A stretch of DNA of 64,000 nucleotides from Breviolum minutum Mf 1.05b.01 (lineage: Eukaryota > Sar > Dinophyceae > Suessiales > Symbiodiniaceae), in NCBI GenBank assembly GCA_000507305.1, contig DF241640.1:1-64000 (forward strand), in the 5' to 3' direction. Under the pieces are notes generated by a model. It was not told where the DNA came from. It made no database searches and saw nothing but the letters and a program-made list of their open reading frames with translations. Both the position numbers and the translations under genes were made by a program. Positions 1-10,084 of the stretch are shown here, one piece after another (the first letter of the stretch is position 1; each line of letters opens with the position of its first letter).

Positions 1-43
1 GGGATGCGCCAACTGCCTCTTTACAAAATCATGAAACCAACCT

Positions 44-143
44 CTGGTTGGTGGTTTCAACCCATCTGAAAAATAGTAGTCAAATAGGAAATCTTCCCCA
101 AATAGGGGTGAAAATTCAAAAAATATTTCAAACCACCAGCTAG
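44..143 (+). mobile_element. Family A palindromic element
   Basis: A copy of the commonest short inverted-repeat family, about 100 bp. The left arm is TTGGTGGTTTCAACCCATCT and the right arm ends in TTTCAAACCACCAGCTAG. The spacer carries the family signature AGTCAAAT...CTTCCCCAAAT. Read on the minus strand such elements start near GTGGTGG and end in AG. Confidence 0.85.
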
Positions 144-266
144 AAACTTCATAAGCAGCCGTTTTTTTTCCGGACCAAGTGACATGCAGTCATGGTGGCA
201 TTGTAGTTGATGATGTTGGGCTCCTGCTGGGAAAAAATGGTATAAAGTTGACACGGAGCCCTAAAA

Positions 267-362
267 CTACCCTCCAGGGAACTAACATAGCCCACCTTGG
301 GAAAAGGAAAATCATCTTCAAAAGTGATTTTTGATGGGATATGTTAGTTCCCAGGAGGGTAA
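267..362. mobile_element. Family E/K palindromic element
   Basis: Inverted repeat with arms ACCCTCCAGGGAACTAACAT and its complement ATGTTAGTTCCCAGGAGGGT, around a loop of about 55 bp. A second partial copy (CAGCAAGCTTGCACCTGAAAAT) follows immediately, so two related insertions are stacked here. Confidence 0.8.
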
Positions 363-1028
363 CAGCAAGCTTGCACCTGAAAATCCACCTTCCCATTGTC
401 CCAAAAGGAAACGATTCTATTCCAACCATCCATCTTCAGGGAGGGTAAACTTTCAAGTGCGAAGTACGGATTCCAATCCGCAAAGGAGTTTGAACTCCCA
501 CCATTCAGCAGGTACAGAATATGTCCTAGATAACATGATGTTGACTTGCGAAGATCTTAGCCACTCTTTGGGACTAAAAACATGGCAAACCATGGATATC
601 AATTTTTTGGACGACCTGCCCCACCTTATAAAACATCACTCCCCAAAAAATCGCAACATGTTGTGGAAAAACCTACGCAAACTTTCAATAACCTGTGTTT
701 GTGGAATATTTTTAATCCCAACCATCACCAAACCTTTCCGATACCTAAATGGAACCCTCCTCACCTATATCAAAATAGCCAACTATAAGTTTCAGGGTTC
801 CTCCATTTTAGGCACCTGCAAATTCTTGGTGAAACAAACATCTTCCACTAAGCTGACAAAAAACATCTGGTCATTTCATACATTTTCCACTAAACTGACT
901 ATAAAATCTGTAAATCACCATGAAAAACCCACCATTTTGGGGAATATGGTTTGGTTTCCCAACCAACATTTTCCAAGCAAAACCGAAGCTAACAACCCAC
1001 TCCCCCCTTCGTCAACATCTTCGCTCCA

Positions 1029-1113
1029 GGTGGATGGACTGAAGGCGTTGGAACCTGGCGTGGCAACTCAAGGAGGTCGAAAGGTGAAGCAACAAACGTT
1101 CGAAAGAAAAATG
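1029..1113. CDS. Possible short exon, strand unresolved
   Basis: A GC-richer 85-bp island between repeats, open in more than one frame. On plus an AG (CTTCGCTCCAG) precedes an open stretch starting VDGLKALEPGVATQGG. On minus another open frame contains SPFDLLELPRQVPTPS. Most neighbouring genes are minus, which favours that strand. A family B element begins directly beside it at 1118. No function assigned. Confidence 0.3.
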
Positions 1114-1117
1114 CCAT

Positions 1118-1470
1118 GCTTGGATGTCCCAGAAATTTTGTAAATGGTTAATATAAATGGGTTGTAACCTACTTATAATTCCTTAATTATAAATGGTTTA
1201 TAAATGGCTTATAAATGGTTAATAGAAATGGCTTATAAATGGTTCATATAAATGGGTTACAACCTACTTATAATTCCTAAACCTGAATGATCAGGTGATC
1301 TTTTTGGGGGGATTCCCTTAATGAACAACATTTTTGGGTGACCTCGGCTTGGATGTCCCGGGACGGAAATTAGTAAATGGTTCTTTCACCTACTTATAAA
1401 TGGGGGATGAATTGGGGTTATAAGCCACTGATCCTAACCTTTTACTAAGTTCCTGGGACATCCAATTGGA
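1118..1470. mobile_element. Two adjacent family B elements
   Basis: The first (1118 to about 1270) starts CTTGGATGTCCC but lacks a clean right arm and has expanded AAATGGTTTATAAATGGCTT-like units. The second (1351-1470) has both arms, CTTGGATGTCCCGGGACGG and AAGTTCCTGGGACATCCAA, with the family core GGGGTTATAAGCCACTGATCC. The AT-rich stretch between them is probably decayed B sequence. Confidence 0.75.
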
Positions 1471-1642
1471 ACATCTCACCTTTGGCAAAGCCACTGATTG
1501 GTCCTCCGAATTTTCTAACATGGCCCCGGGACTAAACGTTTACTGTACCCTCCTGGGAACGATCACCTATCCTTCCCCTAAAATAACTGTGGGCAACAGT
1601 GATTGCCAAGCAAAACATTGTTGTTACTTGTCCTGGCAGCAC

Positions 1643-2480
1643 TCAGTTGGGGTTGCAAAGGTGGTAAATGTGGGCTAAGATCATCTCAAAGGGGTTGTTT
1701 GGGCATACCTTTCCCATCTTTGATTGCCTACCACACTCTGTTGCTCCAAGAGAGAGAGCCCCCAAGACCTCAAGACCTATCTGTGAGACACAAAAGGGTC
1801 GATTATGCCGTTAAACACTTCCAAAACGAGGGTCAAAAAAACATATGATGATGAACCGCATCTCCAGGTCGAAAAATCCTTTGACCTGGCTCCTGGGATT
1901 TTGGCATATAGGGCTAAAGGCTCTCCCTTGGAATCCCAAAGGCATCTGCATGAGAACACAAGGGCTGTCGGAGTAGGACAGGGTCAAAGGTCACCACCCT
2001 GCATGGGGAGCAGTGGCGCATTTGAGATAGGCCAACAAAGTCCTTGCGCAATGATTGGACGCAAACCCTCTTTCAAGGCGACTTTTATTTGCTTGAGTTC
2101 ACGCAGGAGCGTCACTGAGTTGTTGCACCAACCAGTGCAAAGAAAATTCAAAAACCATCGTGCTGGGATGAGATCCAGAAAGATCATTGCAAGCACAACC
2201 CGGTGCGCAGGCTCCATGTTCGAGTGTCTCGAAGAGTTTCAGGGCAAGGCGACTCGAGAAAAAAACTAGTTAATGACGGACATGAGGATTCAACAACCAA
2301 CGACCTACGAACTCTGTTGTATAAAAAATGTCGTAGCGCACGGGAAAACATTGACAGTCACATGTGAATTACAAACCTCTTGGTAAGAAATTCGATGATT
2401 CGTTGGGCTATCATAATAGCATGTCGAGTGGATTTCAGTCCATTGATTCCTCTGATTTCACAGGCTTTCACAGTACGTAT
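1643..2480 (-). CDS. Unidentified protein, 3' end of gene (three phase-matched exons)
   Basis: Three minus-strand exons: 2377-2480, 2103-2252 and 1643-1727. Each is preceded by AG (CCATAG, TTTCTCGAG, GTGGTAG) and the first two are followed by GT (AAGAG/GTTTGT, CCTGC/GTGAAC). Phases join without breaking the frame: 34 codons plus 2 nt, then 1+147+2 nt, then 1+84 nt ending in TGA. The joined 3' part is about 112 residues. It contains STRHAIMIAQRIIEFLTK, a cysteine-rich stretch HGACAPGCACNDLSG, and ends ILAHIYHLCNPN. Introns are 124 and 375 nt. The exon upstream seems to end at a family F half-element at about 2600, whose GTTGATGG could be the donor. I recognise no family. The gene structure is well supported, the function is unknown. 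Confidence 0.72.
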
Positions 2481-2569
2481 CTATGGTCAAAAAGACTTTC
2501 ACGACAGCAATGGCACAGCAAGTTTACAGTCGAAACTCTAGACATATACGGCATAAAGATGTATTGGAG

Positions 2570-2601
2570 GTGGTGCAGGATTTCTTCCATCAACAGTATT
2601 A
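2570..2601. mobile_element. Family F half-element
   Basis: Only one arm is present: GGTGCAGGATTTCTTCCATC followed by AACAGTATT. On the minus strand it opens with ACT/GTTGATGG, a plausible GT donor for the intron that ends at the AG before 2480. Confidence 0.65.
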
Positions 2602-2936
2602 GTGCCTTTTGGGAAAGAAGTGAAACGCCACCTACCCCCCCTCCGAAATCTAACTTGACAATGGAAACTCCACCATGCATGAAGCTGTATTTCCTATTGC
2701 ACATGGATATTTTCCAATGTCATGTTAGTTTTCAGGGGTTTAAACTGAAACGAACCCCGTTTCCCATCATCTTTGAATGGCGACTTTCCAAAAAAGATCG
2801 AATCCAAGTCACAGTAGCAGTGCCAAAGTCCATTCTTCAGCTTTTTCCTCAGTGGTATTTTCTCTAGTTGGTGGTTGTGATGTTTTTTCCCAAGTATCAA
2901 ACAATCCAATCTAACCAAATACATACCTTCAACCTT

Positions 2937-3064
2937 TCTAGTTGGTGGTTTGTGAATTTGTTTCTTGTTGGTTGGTTGAACCACCCATTTGAAAAATATG
3001 CGACCGTCAAAATGGGATCATTTCCCCAATTTTCGGGGTGAAAAAAAAAGACACCACCACCAAG
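2937..3064 (+). mobile_element. Family A element
   Basis: Begins CTAGTTGGTGGTTTGTGAAT and carries an enlarged left arm (TTGTTGGTTGGTTGAACCACC), the core GGGATCATTTCCCCAATTTT and the right arm ACACCACCACCAAG. Minus-strand reading is the GTGGTGG orientation. Confidence 0.75.
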
Positions 3065-3206
3065 TTTTAGAAGGTCTTTTTATTTTCCATTGATTTTCCT
3101 TCTCGCGAAGGTTCCTTTTTTGTTGAAAAAAACTCCAAGGTTTCAAAATAGAAATTCCAAAGGAAGGTATTTTGGAGCAAGTGTCAAACGGGGAGTTTTT
3201 TTTTTC

Positions 3207-3325
3207 AGATTGGATTGTTTGGTGTTTGGAAAAACACACAAAAATATGTCCCCCCAAAATGGTAGTTTTTTCATGGTGATGAATCCCATGGGATCGAATC
3301 ACTCAAACAACAAACAAATCCAAGA
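3207..3325 (+). mobile_element. Family J element
   Basis: Contains the family order GATTGGATTGTTTGGTGTTT, GGAAAAACACACAAAAATAT, CATGGTGATGAATCCCATGG, GATCGAATC and AAACAAACAAATCCAAG. Outer ends GATTTG/CAAATC-like are inverted. Confidence 0.65.
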
Positions 3326-3599
3326 CTTTTCTGGCTTTTCTGGTTTGCTACTTCTGCTAACCTGTGGAAAAACTCTCCAAGTTGAATTGTGGCAGCCTAA
3401 AATTCCTAACAAAACACTCCATTCGGAAGGGGAGTGGTTAGGAATAAAACACCATTGAACTTGAAAACATGTCCACCTTCGGGAAAGGGACTTTTCCGAA
3501 AAAAAACATCAACAAAACAACATCAAACTTTTCAGCCTCTTTTCTTTGGCTTCCATGATACTGGCGATCCGATTTGATCGTCAGGAATGAGGGTTTGTG

Positions 3600-3707
3600 A
3601 ATTTGTTGGTTGAACCAACCCAGTTGAAACATATCTATCAACATGGGAATCTTCCCCAATGTTCGGGGTGAAAATATCTAAAACATATTTGCAATCACCA
3701 CCACGCA
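3600..3707 (+). mobile_element. Family A element
   Basis: Left arm TTGTTGGTTGAACCAACCCA, spacer GGGAATCTTCCCCAATGTTC, right arm ATTTGCAATCACCACCACGC. Somewhat diverged. Confidence 0.7.
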
Positions 3708-3932
3708 GTTGTTGTTCTGTGATTTTGCACTTTTCTTAGGTTTTGCTGGTTGATACAGTAATTTTTTGGTCGTTGTAATGAAATCTCCCCAGTTTAGATA
3801 TGGATGTTTGTTGATCTTCCCTTAGTACCTTAGCAAACAAAAAAGTATCCAGCTCCTCACCGTTTTTTTTTGTTTATGGGCAAGCTTGTGTTCCATTTGT
3901 ATTAAATAGAAAAATATCTGATCTGTATGTAT

Positions 3933-4020
3933 CCCAGATACTCAATGTATGGTATATTTACCTACATTTACCATAAAATTAACCAAATGTAGATAAATGT
4001 ACCATACATTGAGTGTCTGG
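3933..4020. mobile_element. Family G element (TATTTACC type)
   Basis: Near-perfect palindrome: GATACTCAATGTATGGTATA against TACCATACATTGAGTGTCTG, with TTTACCTACATTTACC and its partner inside. A short (TA)n tract follows. Confidence 0.8.
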
Positions 4021-4165
4021 GTATATATATATATATACATATTAGAGTCCTGCCCAAGCACTCGAAAACAAGGGATTCCAAGAAGGCCCATTTTGAGGTC
4101 CCTTAGTAGAGTAATGATGCTTATTTTCCCAGCGAACCACGGTTTAGGCAGGCACATGTATAAAT

Positions 4166-4276
4166 ATATGGATGTTTCCAAAAATAGTGGTACCCCAAAT
4201 CATCTATTTTAATAGGGTTTTCCATTATAAACCATCCATTTTTGGGTTTTCCCCCTATTTTTGGAAACACCCATAT
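4166..4276. mobile_element. Family D element
   Basis: TIRs ATGGATGTTTCCAAAAATAG and CTATTTTTGGAAACACCCAT, internal AATCATCTATTTTAATAGGG and AACCATCCATTTTTGGG. Confidence 0.85.
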
Positions 4277-4696
4277 GATATGTGTCAGAATGAAATCAGG
4301 ATCCAGTCATTGACCCAACCAGTGTAATCATATCGGCCATGGTTATGAATCCGAAGCTGACAAAAAAATCAGCTCTTCATCAAAATCATAGAATTTGTTG
4401 TTTCGAACCGACCAGCAACCATGAGAAATTTTAACGAATGGACACCCAACATGATGGTATTTTTCCAAAAGGCACCGAAGTGGCTTGACAAATGGCTGAT
4501 CTTTTGGTGTATCTATGTTGACTAACCACCTGAACTTCTGAGGCAAAAATCCTTGAAGGGCTTCTATGCAAGATGACTTGGTTCCGGTCTTATTCAGGTG
4601 GAAAAATCTGAGGATAGTTGCAGCTTCCTTAGCCCCTCAGTCCCTTACAAACACACATGGCCACTGTGTTTTTTCCGGTGACATCGACATGCTGCC

Positions 4697-4845
4697 CTTG
4701 GAGGATCATCCCAGTCAGTAGTTAGGATCACCCCCAATTTAGAAGCTATGAAAAGGCTATTTGGAAGGGGAAACCCGATCCTTAAGGAACGTATTAACAT
4801 CACCATGGTTATTAAGCACTTACGAGTCCTGGGATGATCCTCCAA
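4697..4845. mobile_element. Family C element
   Basis: TIRs CTTGGAGGATCATCCCAGTC and CTGGGATGATCCTCCAAAT, with the core GGGGAAACCCGATCCTTAAG. On minus it would end CCTCCAAG, the AG used elsewhere as an acceptor. Confidence 0.85.
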
Positions 4846-4954
4846 ATCCCCCCGAAGACATTGATGGTGTCAAAGGGACACACGCGCTGATAGCAGCGGA
4901 ATAGAGAATCACCTTGGATAGGATGTCGTTTTGTTTTGGGTTTTAGTGGTGCTA

Positions 4955-5160
4955 GGGATCATGTACAATCCTTGAAACGGCAACGTAGGCCTGGTATATA
5001 AGTGGCATTATCTGGGATAGAGATGATGTCCATGCGTCAGTCTTTGTAGATAGAAGACATTGTTCGCAAGACATGCTTTGAGTACCCCAAGTCCCATAAC
5101 GGTCACCAAGTGGAATCACTTTTCTATGGGGCCCCGCCAAGTTCCATGCCACAACGACCA
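4955..5160 (-). CDS. Possible exon of unidentified minus-strand gene
   Basis: One minus frame stays open for about 69 codons in otherwise repeat-free sequence. It includes VAWNLAGPHRKVIPLGDRYG and SLSQIMPLIYQAYVAVSRIV. A candidate donor GATT/GTACATG lies near the 3' end. The plus strand is broken by stops but also has a coding-like patch (DDVHASVFVDRRHCSQDM), so strand and limits are tentative. No family recognised. Confidence 0.42.
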
Positions 5161-5502
5161 AAAAGGTAGTAGATGCAGTGTTTACGTTTTGTCACGCTAA
5201 AATGGAAGGCAAAATATATACCACTTTATGGTCCGAGGTAGGTAACTTTGAGTGAATAAGAGAACATCTTCCATTTTCAACTCAAATGCTCCTGGGATCC
5301 CATTTTGTGGCAAAATACCAAATTTCTACCATATATGGTACAAGTAAACATACAATTGTTCCATGGATCCGTCATGGGATTTGCGGAATCTCATGAAAAA
5401 ACTCGACCCCCATCCATCCATCAGGCCCTCGGACATCTAACTGAACACCAGAGCTTTCCGCTTCCTGGGGGGGTCAAAGGTAGAGAATCGTTTTGATGAA
5501 AA

Positions 5503-5625
5503 ATTGGTGGTTGAAGAACCAACCCATTTGACAAAAACATGCCAACCATCAAATTGGGTCATTTCACCCCCATAATTTCAAGTGGTGAACAATTCACAAA
5601 AATCTTTGTTGAAACCACCACCGGT
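5503..5625 (+). mobile_element. Family A element, enlarged loop
   Basis: Arms TTGGTGGTTGAAGAACCAAC and TTGTTGAAACCACCACCGG. The middle carries an extra CATAATTTCAAGTGGTGAAC segment. Confidence 0.6.
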
Positions 5626-6137
5626 CTATAGCTTCTTTTGGGAAGGAGGAAATGGACCCTGCTTTTGGGACGGTGAAAGACGTTTTTGACAAAGCTGGGG
5701 GTCATTCTATGACACCAACCCCCTTTAACAATATGCACCATGTTTCGGGCAAAAATCACTCAACAATGCACCATGGATTTGCTGCTTTTTGTTGTTTCCC
5801 CCTCAATATGGGTGTCCCGATTGAATGACCCTTACATATCATATCTCACTTCTAAACTGGCTTTATGCCGCATATTGTGTCGTGGTTTTTTTAGGCCTTT
5901 ACTTGGCGATGTCTGAGGGAAAAAAACAAACCTTGGCTTAGGATTTTTCGTTCAGAACTCACAAAATTTTCTGGTTTCGAATCTTCGAAGTCAACGAACA
6001 TGCCTTACTTCAATAGTAAAGCATAGAAAAGATTCAAACAACAAATTAAAACCCAGCTTTCTACGGGGTATAAACCACACCTTTACTGCTTTTTGTCCTT
6101 TGTTCCGGCAAAAAAATACCACAAAAGTGATGATAAA

Positions 6138-6225
6138 GTCTCCATGTATGGGATATTTACCTACATGAATTAATGGCTTACATGTATGCTACATAAGTTG
6201 AGTAAATATTCCAGTCCCATGGAGC
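6138..6225. mobile_element. Family G element abutting a PPR exon
   Basis: TIRs AGTCTCCATGTATGGGATAT and AATATTCCAGTCCCATGGAG. Its minus-strand start is GCTCCATGGGAC, exactly at the GC donor inferred for the PPR exon ending at 6226. Confidence 0.75.
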
Positions 6226-7600
6226 CTTTGGGGATGATGTTTAGCCGAGCTTCCATCAACTTCTCCAATGCTTCTTGCCAAGCCTCGGGACGATTTCAAC
6301 CAACCAATCAATGTCGTGACGTGGGAAAACCATTGAAAACCGATGTCTGGGGACATTTTCTTGGCCCTAAGCCCCCATCGGAGCGCAAAGAAAAGTTCTC
6401 TTTTCCTGCCATAGGAAGAGAATTAAAATCAGAGTTGGAAAGTTAAAAATCAAGACTTAAACTCTGTAACTCTTCTTTCTCATTCCTTTTTCATCCAAGT
6501 GTCGCTGGAGCTTTTGCAAGCGCTGATGAGAGCGCTGTATGTTATCACCTCGCCCGCTGAGGGGTTGTGAGGACAGGGTGGGTCACTGCCAGGTATCTTC
6601 CGCTTGGTGGCGAAAATGATAGTGTTGATGGTTCAGAAATCTGGCTAACCAGTTGAGGTTGGTAGTTTCTCCCACTATTTACAAGGTTTTATACATCCCT
6701 GGTGCAGAATTTCTTTTATCAGCAGTAGTGATCGTAAGCAGCAAGTGGGGTTTAAACAAAAATAGAGGTCGTATAACTTACAGAGATTAACAACAGTTAT
6801 AAGCCAAGTTAATAAGCAGTTATCGAGCTCGTGGTTGAACCAACCCCGTTCAAAAATATGCTCGTCAAATTGGGAATCTTTCCCCAATTGGGGGTGAAAG
6901 TAACAATATTTGAAACCACCACCCAGAGTAGTTATGATCTACCATGAGGTTAACAAGTAAAGACTGGTAGGAAAATCGCTGCACTATGTCAGCGGCTGAG
7001 CACCCCGACCGTTTTTTGTAGGTTCCAAGAATGAATATCTCTGTACACCTCACAGCGTCCGGTGCAGCAAACGTCATCTTCCACAAAGTGGGCCCCTACC
7101 AGTTGTAACTGGGGTGAAATAACCCCTATAACCTTCTAAATAGGTATATACCTTAATTGAAACAGTAAATGGCACAGTCCCTACATATTGGTTGAATTGA
7201 GGACCCTTTGCTAACCTACTTGGATATCCCAGGAAGTTAGGATCAATGGTGTGTAAATGGGTTATAATCTAATTATAAATGGAGTATATGGGGGTTCTAT
7301 CCCCACTTACTAACCATTGATCCTAACTTCCAACGGGACATTCCATTCTACACTGATTGGTTAATAGGGATCCTTATAATGATGGCTTATTATAATTTAT
7401 AATCCCTACAAAACTGGGTAGTATAGTCCACTATATACAACAAATAGCCACGGTTTATTGGATGGAAATTAGATCCAAGTACCTTTTGGTATCGGCAAGC
7501 CATCCATCTTGACATAACGCTTACGTCAGGCCTCGAGGGCTGCCGCCAACTCGCTGGCTTTGCCCGAGGCCGTGATGCTGGCATCGAACCTGGTTGGGTG
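6226..7600 (-). CDS. Pentatricopeptide repeat (PPR) protein, partial, three exons seen
   Basis: PPR proteins bind organellar RNA through tandem 35-residue helical hairpins. Three minus-strand exons fit the family. Exon 7532-7600 encodes HPTRFDASITASGKASELAA followed by ALE; it starts at the end of a family B element (CATCCAAG/CACCC) and stops at a GC donor (CTCGAG/GCCTGA). Exon 6504-6556 encodes GEVITYSALISACKSSS, the typical first helix (V-TYSALISAC). Exon 6226-6283 encodes AWQEALEKLMEARLNIIPK, the second helix. The last two join as ISACKSSS/AWQEAL in exact PPR spacing if the intron 6284-6503 has GA at its start and AG at its end. The 3' boundary at 6226 is AAAG/GCTCC. At least one exon is missing between 7532 and 6556, because phases differ, and the ends of the gene are unknown. 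PPR identity is inferred from motif spacing. Confidence 0.62.
6621..6728. mobile_element. Family F element
   Basis: Arms GTGTTGATGGTTCAGAAATC and CAGAATTTCTTTTATCAGCA, core GGTTGGTAGTTTCTCCCACT and TTACAAGGTTTTATACATCC. It lies upstream of PPR exon 6504-6556, inside the presumed intron. Confidence 0.75.
6829..6926 (+). mobile_element. Family A element
   Basis: Left arm CTCGTGGTTGAACCAACCCC, core GGGAATCTTTCCCCAATTGG, right arm ATTTGAAACCACCACCCAG. Confidence 0.8.
6945..7085 (-). CDS. Possible exon inside the PPR region
   Basis: Unique sequence between family A and a family H remnant (GTGGGCCCCTACCAG). Two minus frames look coding: one has DAVRCTEIFILGTYKKRSGC, the other EDDVCCTGRCEVYRDIHSWN. 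Neither gives the PPR phase needed between the flanking PPR exons, so it may belong to another transcript or be a decayed exon. Confidence 0.35.
7218..7346. mobile_element. Family B element
   Basis: Arms ACTTGGATATCCCAGGAAGT and AACTTCCAACGGGACATTCC, with GGATCAATGGTGTGTAAATG and CCATTGATCCTAA as the inner pair. Confidence 0.8.
7350..7460. mobile_element. Family I element
   Basis: Asymmetric family recognised by TGATTGGTTAATAGGGATCC, TTATAATGATGGCTTATTAT, then an ACTGGGTAGTATA motif and CAACAAATAGCCACGG. The TIRs are weak, so the limits are uncertain. Confidence 0.55.
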
Positions 7601-7741
7601 CTTGGATGTCCCGTTGGTAGTGCTGGGAAAAGGTTAGGATGAGTGGGTTATAACCCCCCAATATACTCCATTTTATAAGTAGGCACTTAAAACCTATTTG
7701 CTAACCATTGATCCCAGCACTTCCGTCCCGGGACATCCAAG
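7601..7741. mobile_element. Family B element at a PPR exon start
   Basis: Arms CTTGGATGTCCCGTTGGTAG and TTCCGTCCCGGGACATCCAA. On the minus strand it ends GGACATCCAAG, and the open frame of the PPR exon begins with the next base. Confidence 0.88.
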
Positions 7742-8068
7742 TAGGGGTGGGATCCATGACCTGTTGATTTTTTTGTGGTGAATGTAGTACTGAACATATA
7801 CTGAACATACAATCCTCCCATGGATCCTGTGGGATAGGATCCTTTTGACTGGAAATTTTAAACCCCAAAAGAAATATTTGATCAAAATCAGTCATAATCT
7901 GTATGTAATCCACCTCACATCTTTGATAGCAACCAAACTTACCTAAATAGATTTGCCTGATCTTTGAAAAAATCCCGGTCATACTTTCGAACCTTAACTT
8001 TCAATAAAAAACATCACTTGTTTTCTTTGCGATATCTTCGCATCAAGTGAAGGTGTACACCCGTTTAC

Positions 8069-8133
8069 TTGGATGTCCTATTGGGGTTATAACCCATCTA
8101 CTAACCATTTACCAACTTCCAACGGGACATCCT
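8069..8133. mobile_element. Short family B element
   Basis: A compact 65-bp copy: TACTTGGATGTCCTATTGGG and CTTCCAACGGGACATCCTAG with almost no loop. Confidence 0.75.
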
Positions 8134-8736
8134 AGTGGCTTGAACTTAAAATCTCCATCCAGGTGATTCAAGCGCTAAAAGAAATTGATCCCCGAGCCAC
8201 GTTAGGTTGGTCACGTTGAATAACCTTTGAAAGTTTGGGATCACGTTTTTGACCATCCCAAAAAAGGGCACCAAAAAGCAGAATTGCCAGGCCTGGAAGC
8301 TTTTGGGGATTGATTTGCTTTTCATTTCGTGATGCGTTTTTTTGTTCAAACTGTGAGGGTGGATATGTAAAATGTATGCTTTTATATGTGGAATATGAAA
8401 AAACAGCTATTTCTAAAACCTATTCGTCCTCTATTTCTAACCTTAAGCGCCTCGGAAACAAGTCTTTTTCTACCAAACAAGGGTCATATGGGTTTCAGGT
8501 ATATGCACACATATACGTATATGGGAATGACAATTCTTCCATACCCATAGGATCCATGGGCCTGGTTTGTTTATGTATATCTATACCAGAAAAATCAAGT
8601 AAATGTAGGTAAATATATTTTTGTGAGGTAGTAATGTTAGTAATCCAAGGCATCATGGCAATGTGTCACACCATATGTCACTCCTCAATATGGAGTTAGA
8701 TAATCGCTACATATCGGGAGCAATTGCTACAGCTGG

Positions 8737-8880
8737 TACAAGGTGGGCCCCGGATTCAGTTATTGATGGGATTATATTGGGATTATGATGTACATAAATG
8801 GCCTTATAAATGGGTAACTGAAGTTTTCCACCCCTATAAATGGAGCTAAAACTCCACTTACAACTGGTTTTTGGGCCCAT
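8737..8880. mobile_element. Family H element
   Basis: TIRs TACAAGGTGGGCCCCGGATT and TTTTTGGGCCCATCTTGTGG, with GTTATTGATGGG, GGCCTTATAAATGGG and CCACCCCTATAAATGG inside. Confidence 0.7.
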
Positions 8881-9295
8881 CTTGTGGAAGGTTTCTGTAT
8901 AGACTGAGCAGGGTGAACTGAAAACCACTCACTTTGCTGGAATCTCCCTGTTTTTTATCGATGTGTTCATCCTGAAATTCCTCGCGAAGCAGGCAAGACT
9001 TGCTGTTATCCATCAAAAATTGAATAGGACCGAATCCCAACGGACCCCTAAGTTGCTAGAGATATTAGATACTCAGGTTTAGGGGTCCGTTCAGTGGGTC
9101 CTGTTGGAGATTTCTTGGATGTTATGGAAGAAACAATAAAAACGCACATATTTAAGGCTCGGACCCCCCACCTTGTACCCAAGTCCCAGTAGATTCCCGA
9201 CATCGGGAGCGACCTTCTATCATCAATATATAATCCCCTACTCAAAGGCCGTTTTTTCCTTGGGGGAAACGTTTGGGGGGCAGCCTTAGACATAG

Positions 9296-9408
9296 ATTTG
9301 CGACTGTTTGGTGGTTGGAAAAAATGAACACATATTTCACAAATGATGGTTTTTCATCGTGATTTACGATGGGATGGAATCCGTAAAAAATCACCTTAAA
9401 CAAACAAA
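9296..9408 (+). mobile_element. Family J element
   Basis: GATTTGCGACTGTTTGGTGG, TTGGAAAAAATGAACACATA, GATGGTTTTTCATCGTGATT, GATGGGATGGAATCCGTAAA, then AAACAAACAAAAG. The central hairpin is CGTGATTTACGATGGG. Confidence 0.75.
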
Positions 9409-9508
9409 AGTAGATTCACATGACATTTGAGAATGACGCGGGCAAGCCAGGTCATTTCTGCTGACACAGCCAGCTAAGAGCACCCACCTGTTGGCCCATC
9501 CTTGGGTT

Positions 9509-9793
9509 TCACGTGGTCGCCATCTGCTGGCAGATGGCTTTGGTGGGGTCACCATGGGTGGTGCCACCTTTGGTGGGGTGATTAGTGGCATCAGATGTCT
9601 CGGCAGGCTGAGGGCTCTCCGCAAGTGCTTCAGCAATCGCAGCATCATGAACCATGGCAGGATTGTCAGTTGAAGACATCTGCAAAGTCGATGCATACCC
9701 AACGTTCTGTGGGGGAGTGGAACCGGGTTCGGATGGATGACCTTCCTTCTTTCCATCATCACCCTTCTGGTTCTTGTTCTGCTTGGGTGCCAT
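9509..9793 (-). CDS. Candidate first exon of an unidentified acidic/low-complexity protein
   Basis: An ATG at 9793 opens MAPKQNKNQKGDDGKKEGHP. The frame then runs about 94 codons through polar, Ala/Pro/Thr-rich sequence (MVHDAAIAEALAESPQPAET) to a stop at 9509. The lysine-rich start directly after Met makes a true N-terminus plausible. A donor could lie before the stop, for example GCCAACAG/GTGGGT at about 9490 in another phase. No domain recognised; the composition suggests a disordered N-terminus. Confidence 0.48.
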   Translation of the reverse strand: MAPKQNKNQKGDDGKKEGHPSEPGSTPPQNVGYASTLQMSSTDNPAMVHDAAIAEALAESPQPAETSDATNHPTKGGTTHGDPTKAICQQMATT

Positions 9794-9975
9794 CGTGAAG
9801 AAGAATGCAAAGGAAGTGCAAGTCAAAATAGGTGGCACTTGAAAATCGCACTGGAAAATCTCATTGCTCACTCGTGGATGAAGGGAGAACACTCCCAAAT
9901 ATCTGTACCTTTGCAGGTTCAGTAGGGTTTGAGAGGAAGATGTCTCCCTGATTTCATCACTAAAACAACTTGATA

Positions 9976-10084
9976 CTGTTGATGGAAGACATCCTGCACC
10001 AGTTGAGGTTGGTAGTTTATCCCATTATTTACAGTTTTTTTTTTACATCCCACGGGGGTGCAGGATTTCTTCTAATAACAATAC
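9976..10084. mobile_element. Family F element
   Basis: Arms CTGTTGATGGAAGACATCCT and AGGATTTCTTCTAATAACAA, with GGTTGGTAGTTTATCCCATT inside. The T-rich loop has a run of nine T. Confidence 0.8.

Noticed and set aside
331-1143. 270-codon plus-strand open frame
   Set aside because: Most of it runs through palindromic elements (E/K, N, J fragments). Only the last 30 codons lie in unique sequence, and even there the strand is uncertain.
5000-5260. Stop-codon reassignment (a plus frame coding-like across TGA and TAA)
   Set aside because: The minus strand is open without stops, and the terminal exons elsewhere end normally in TGA, TAA and TAG.
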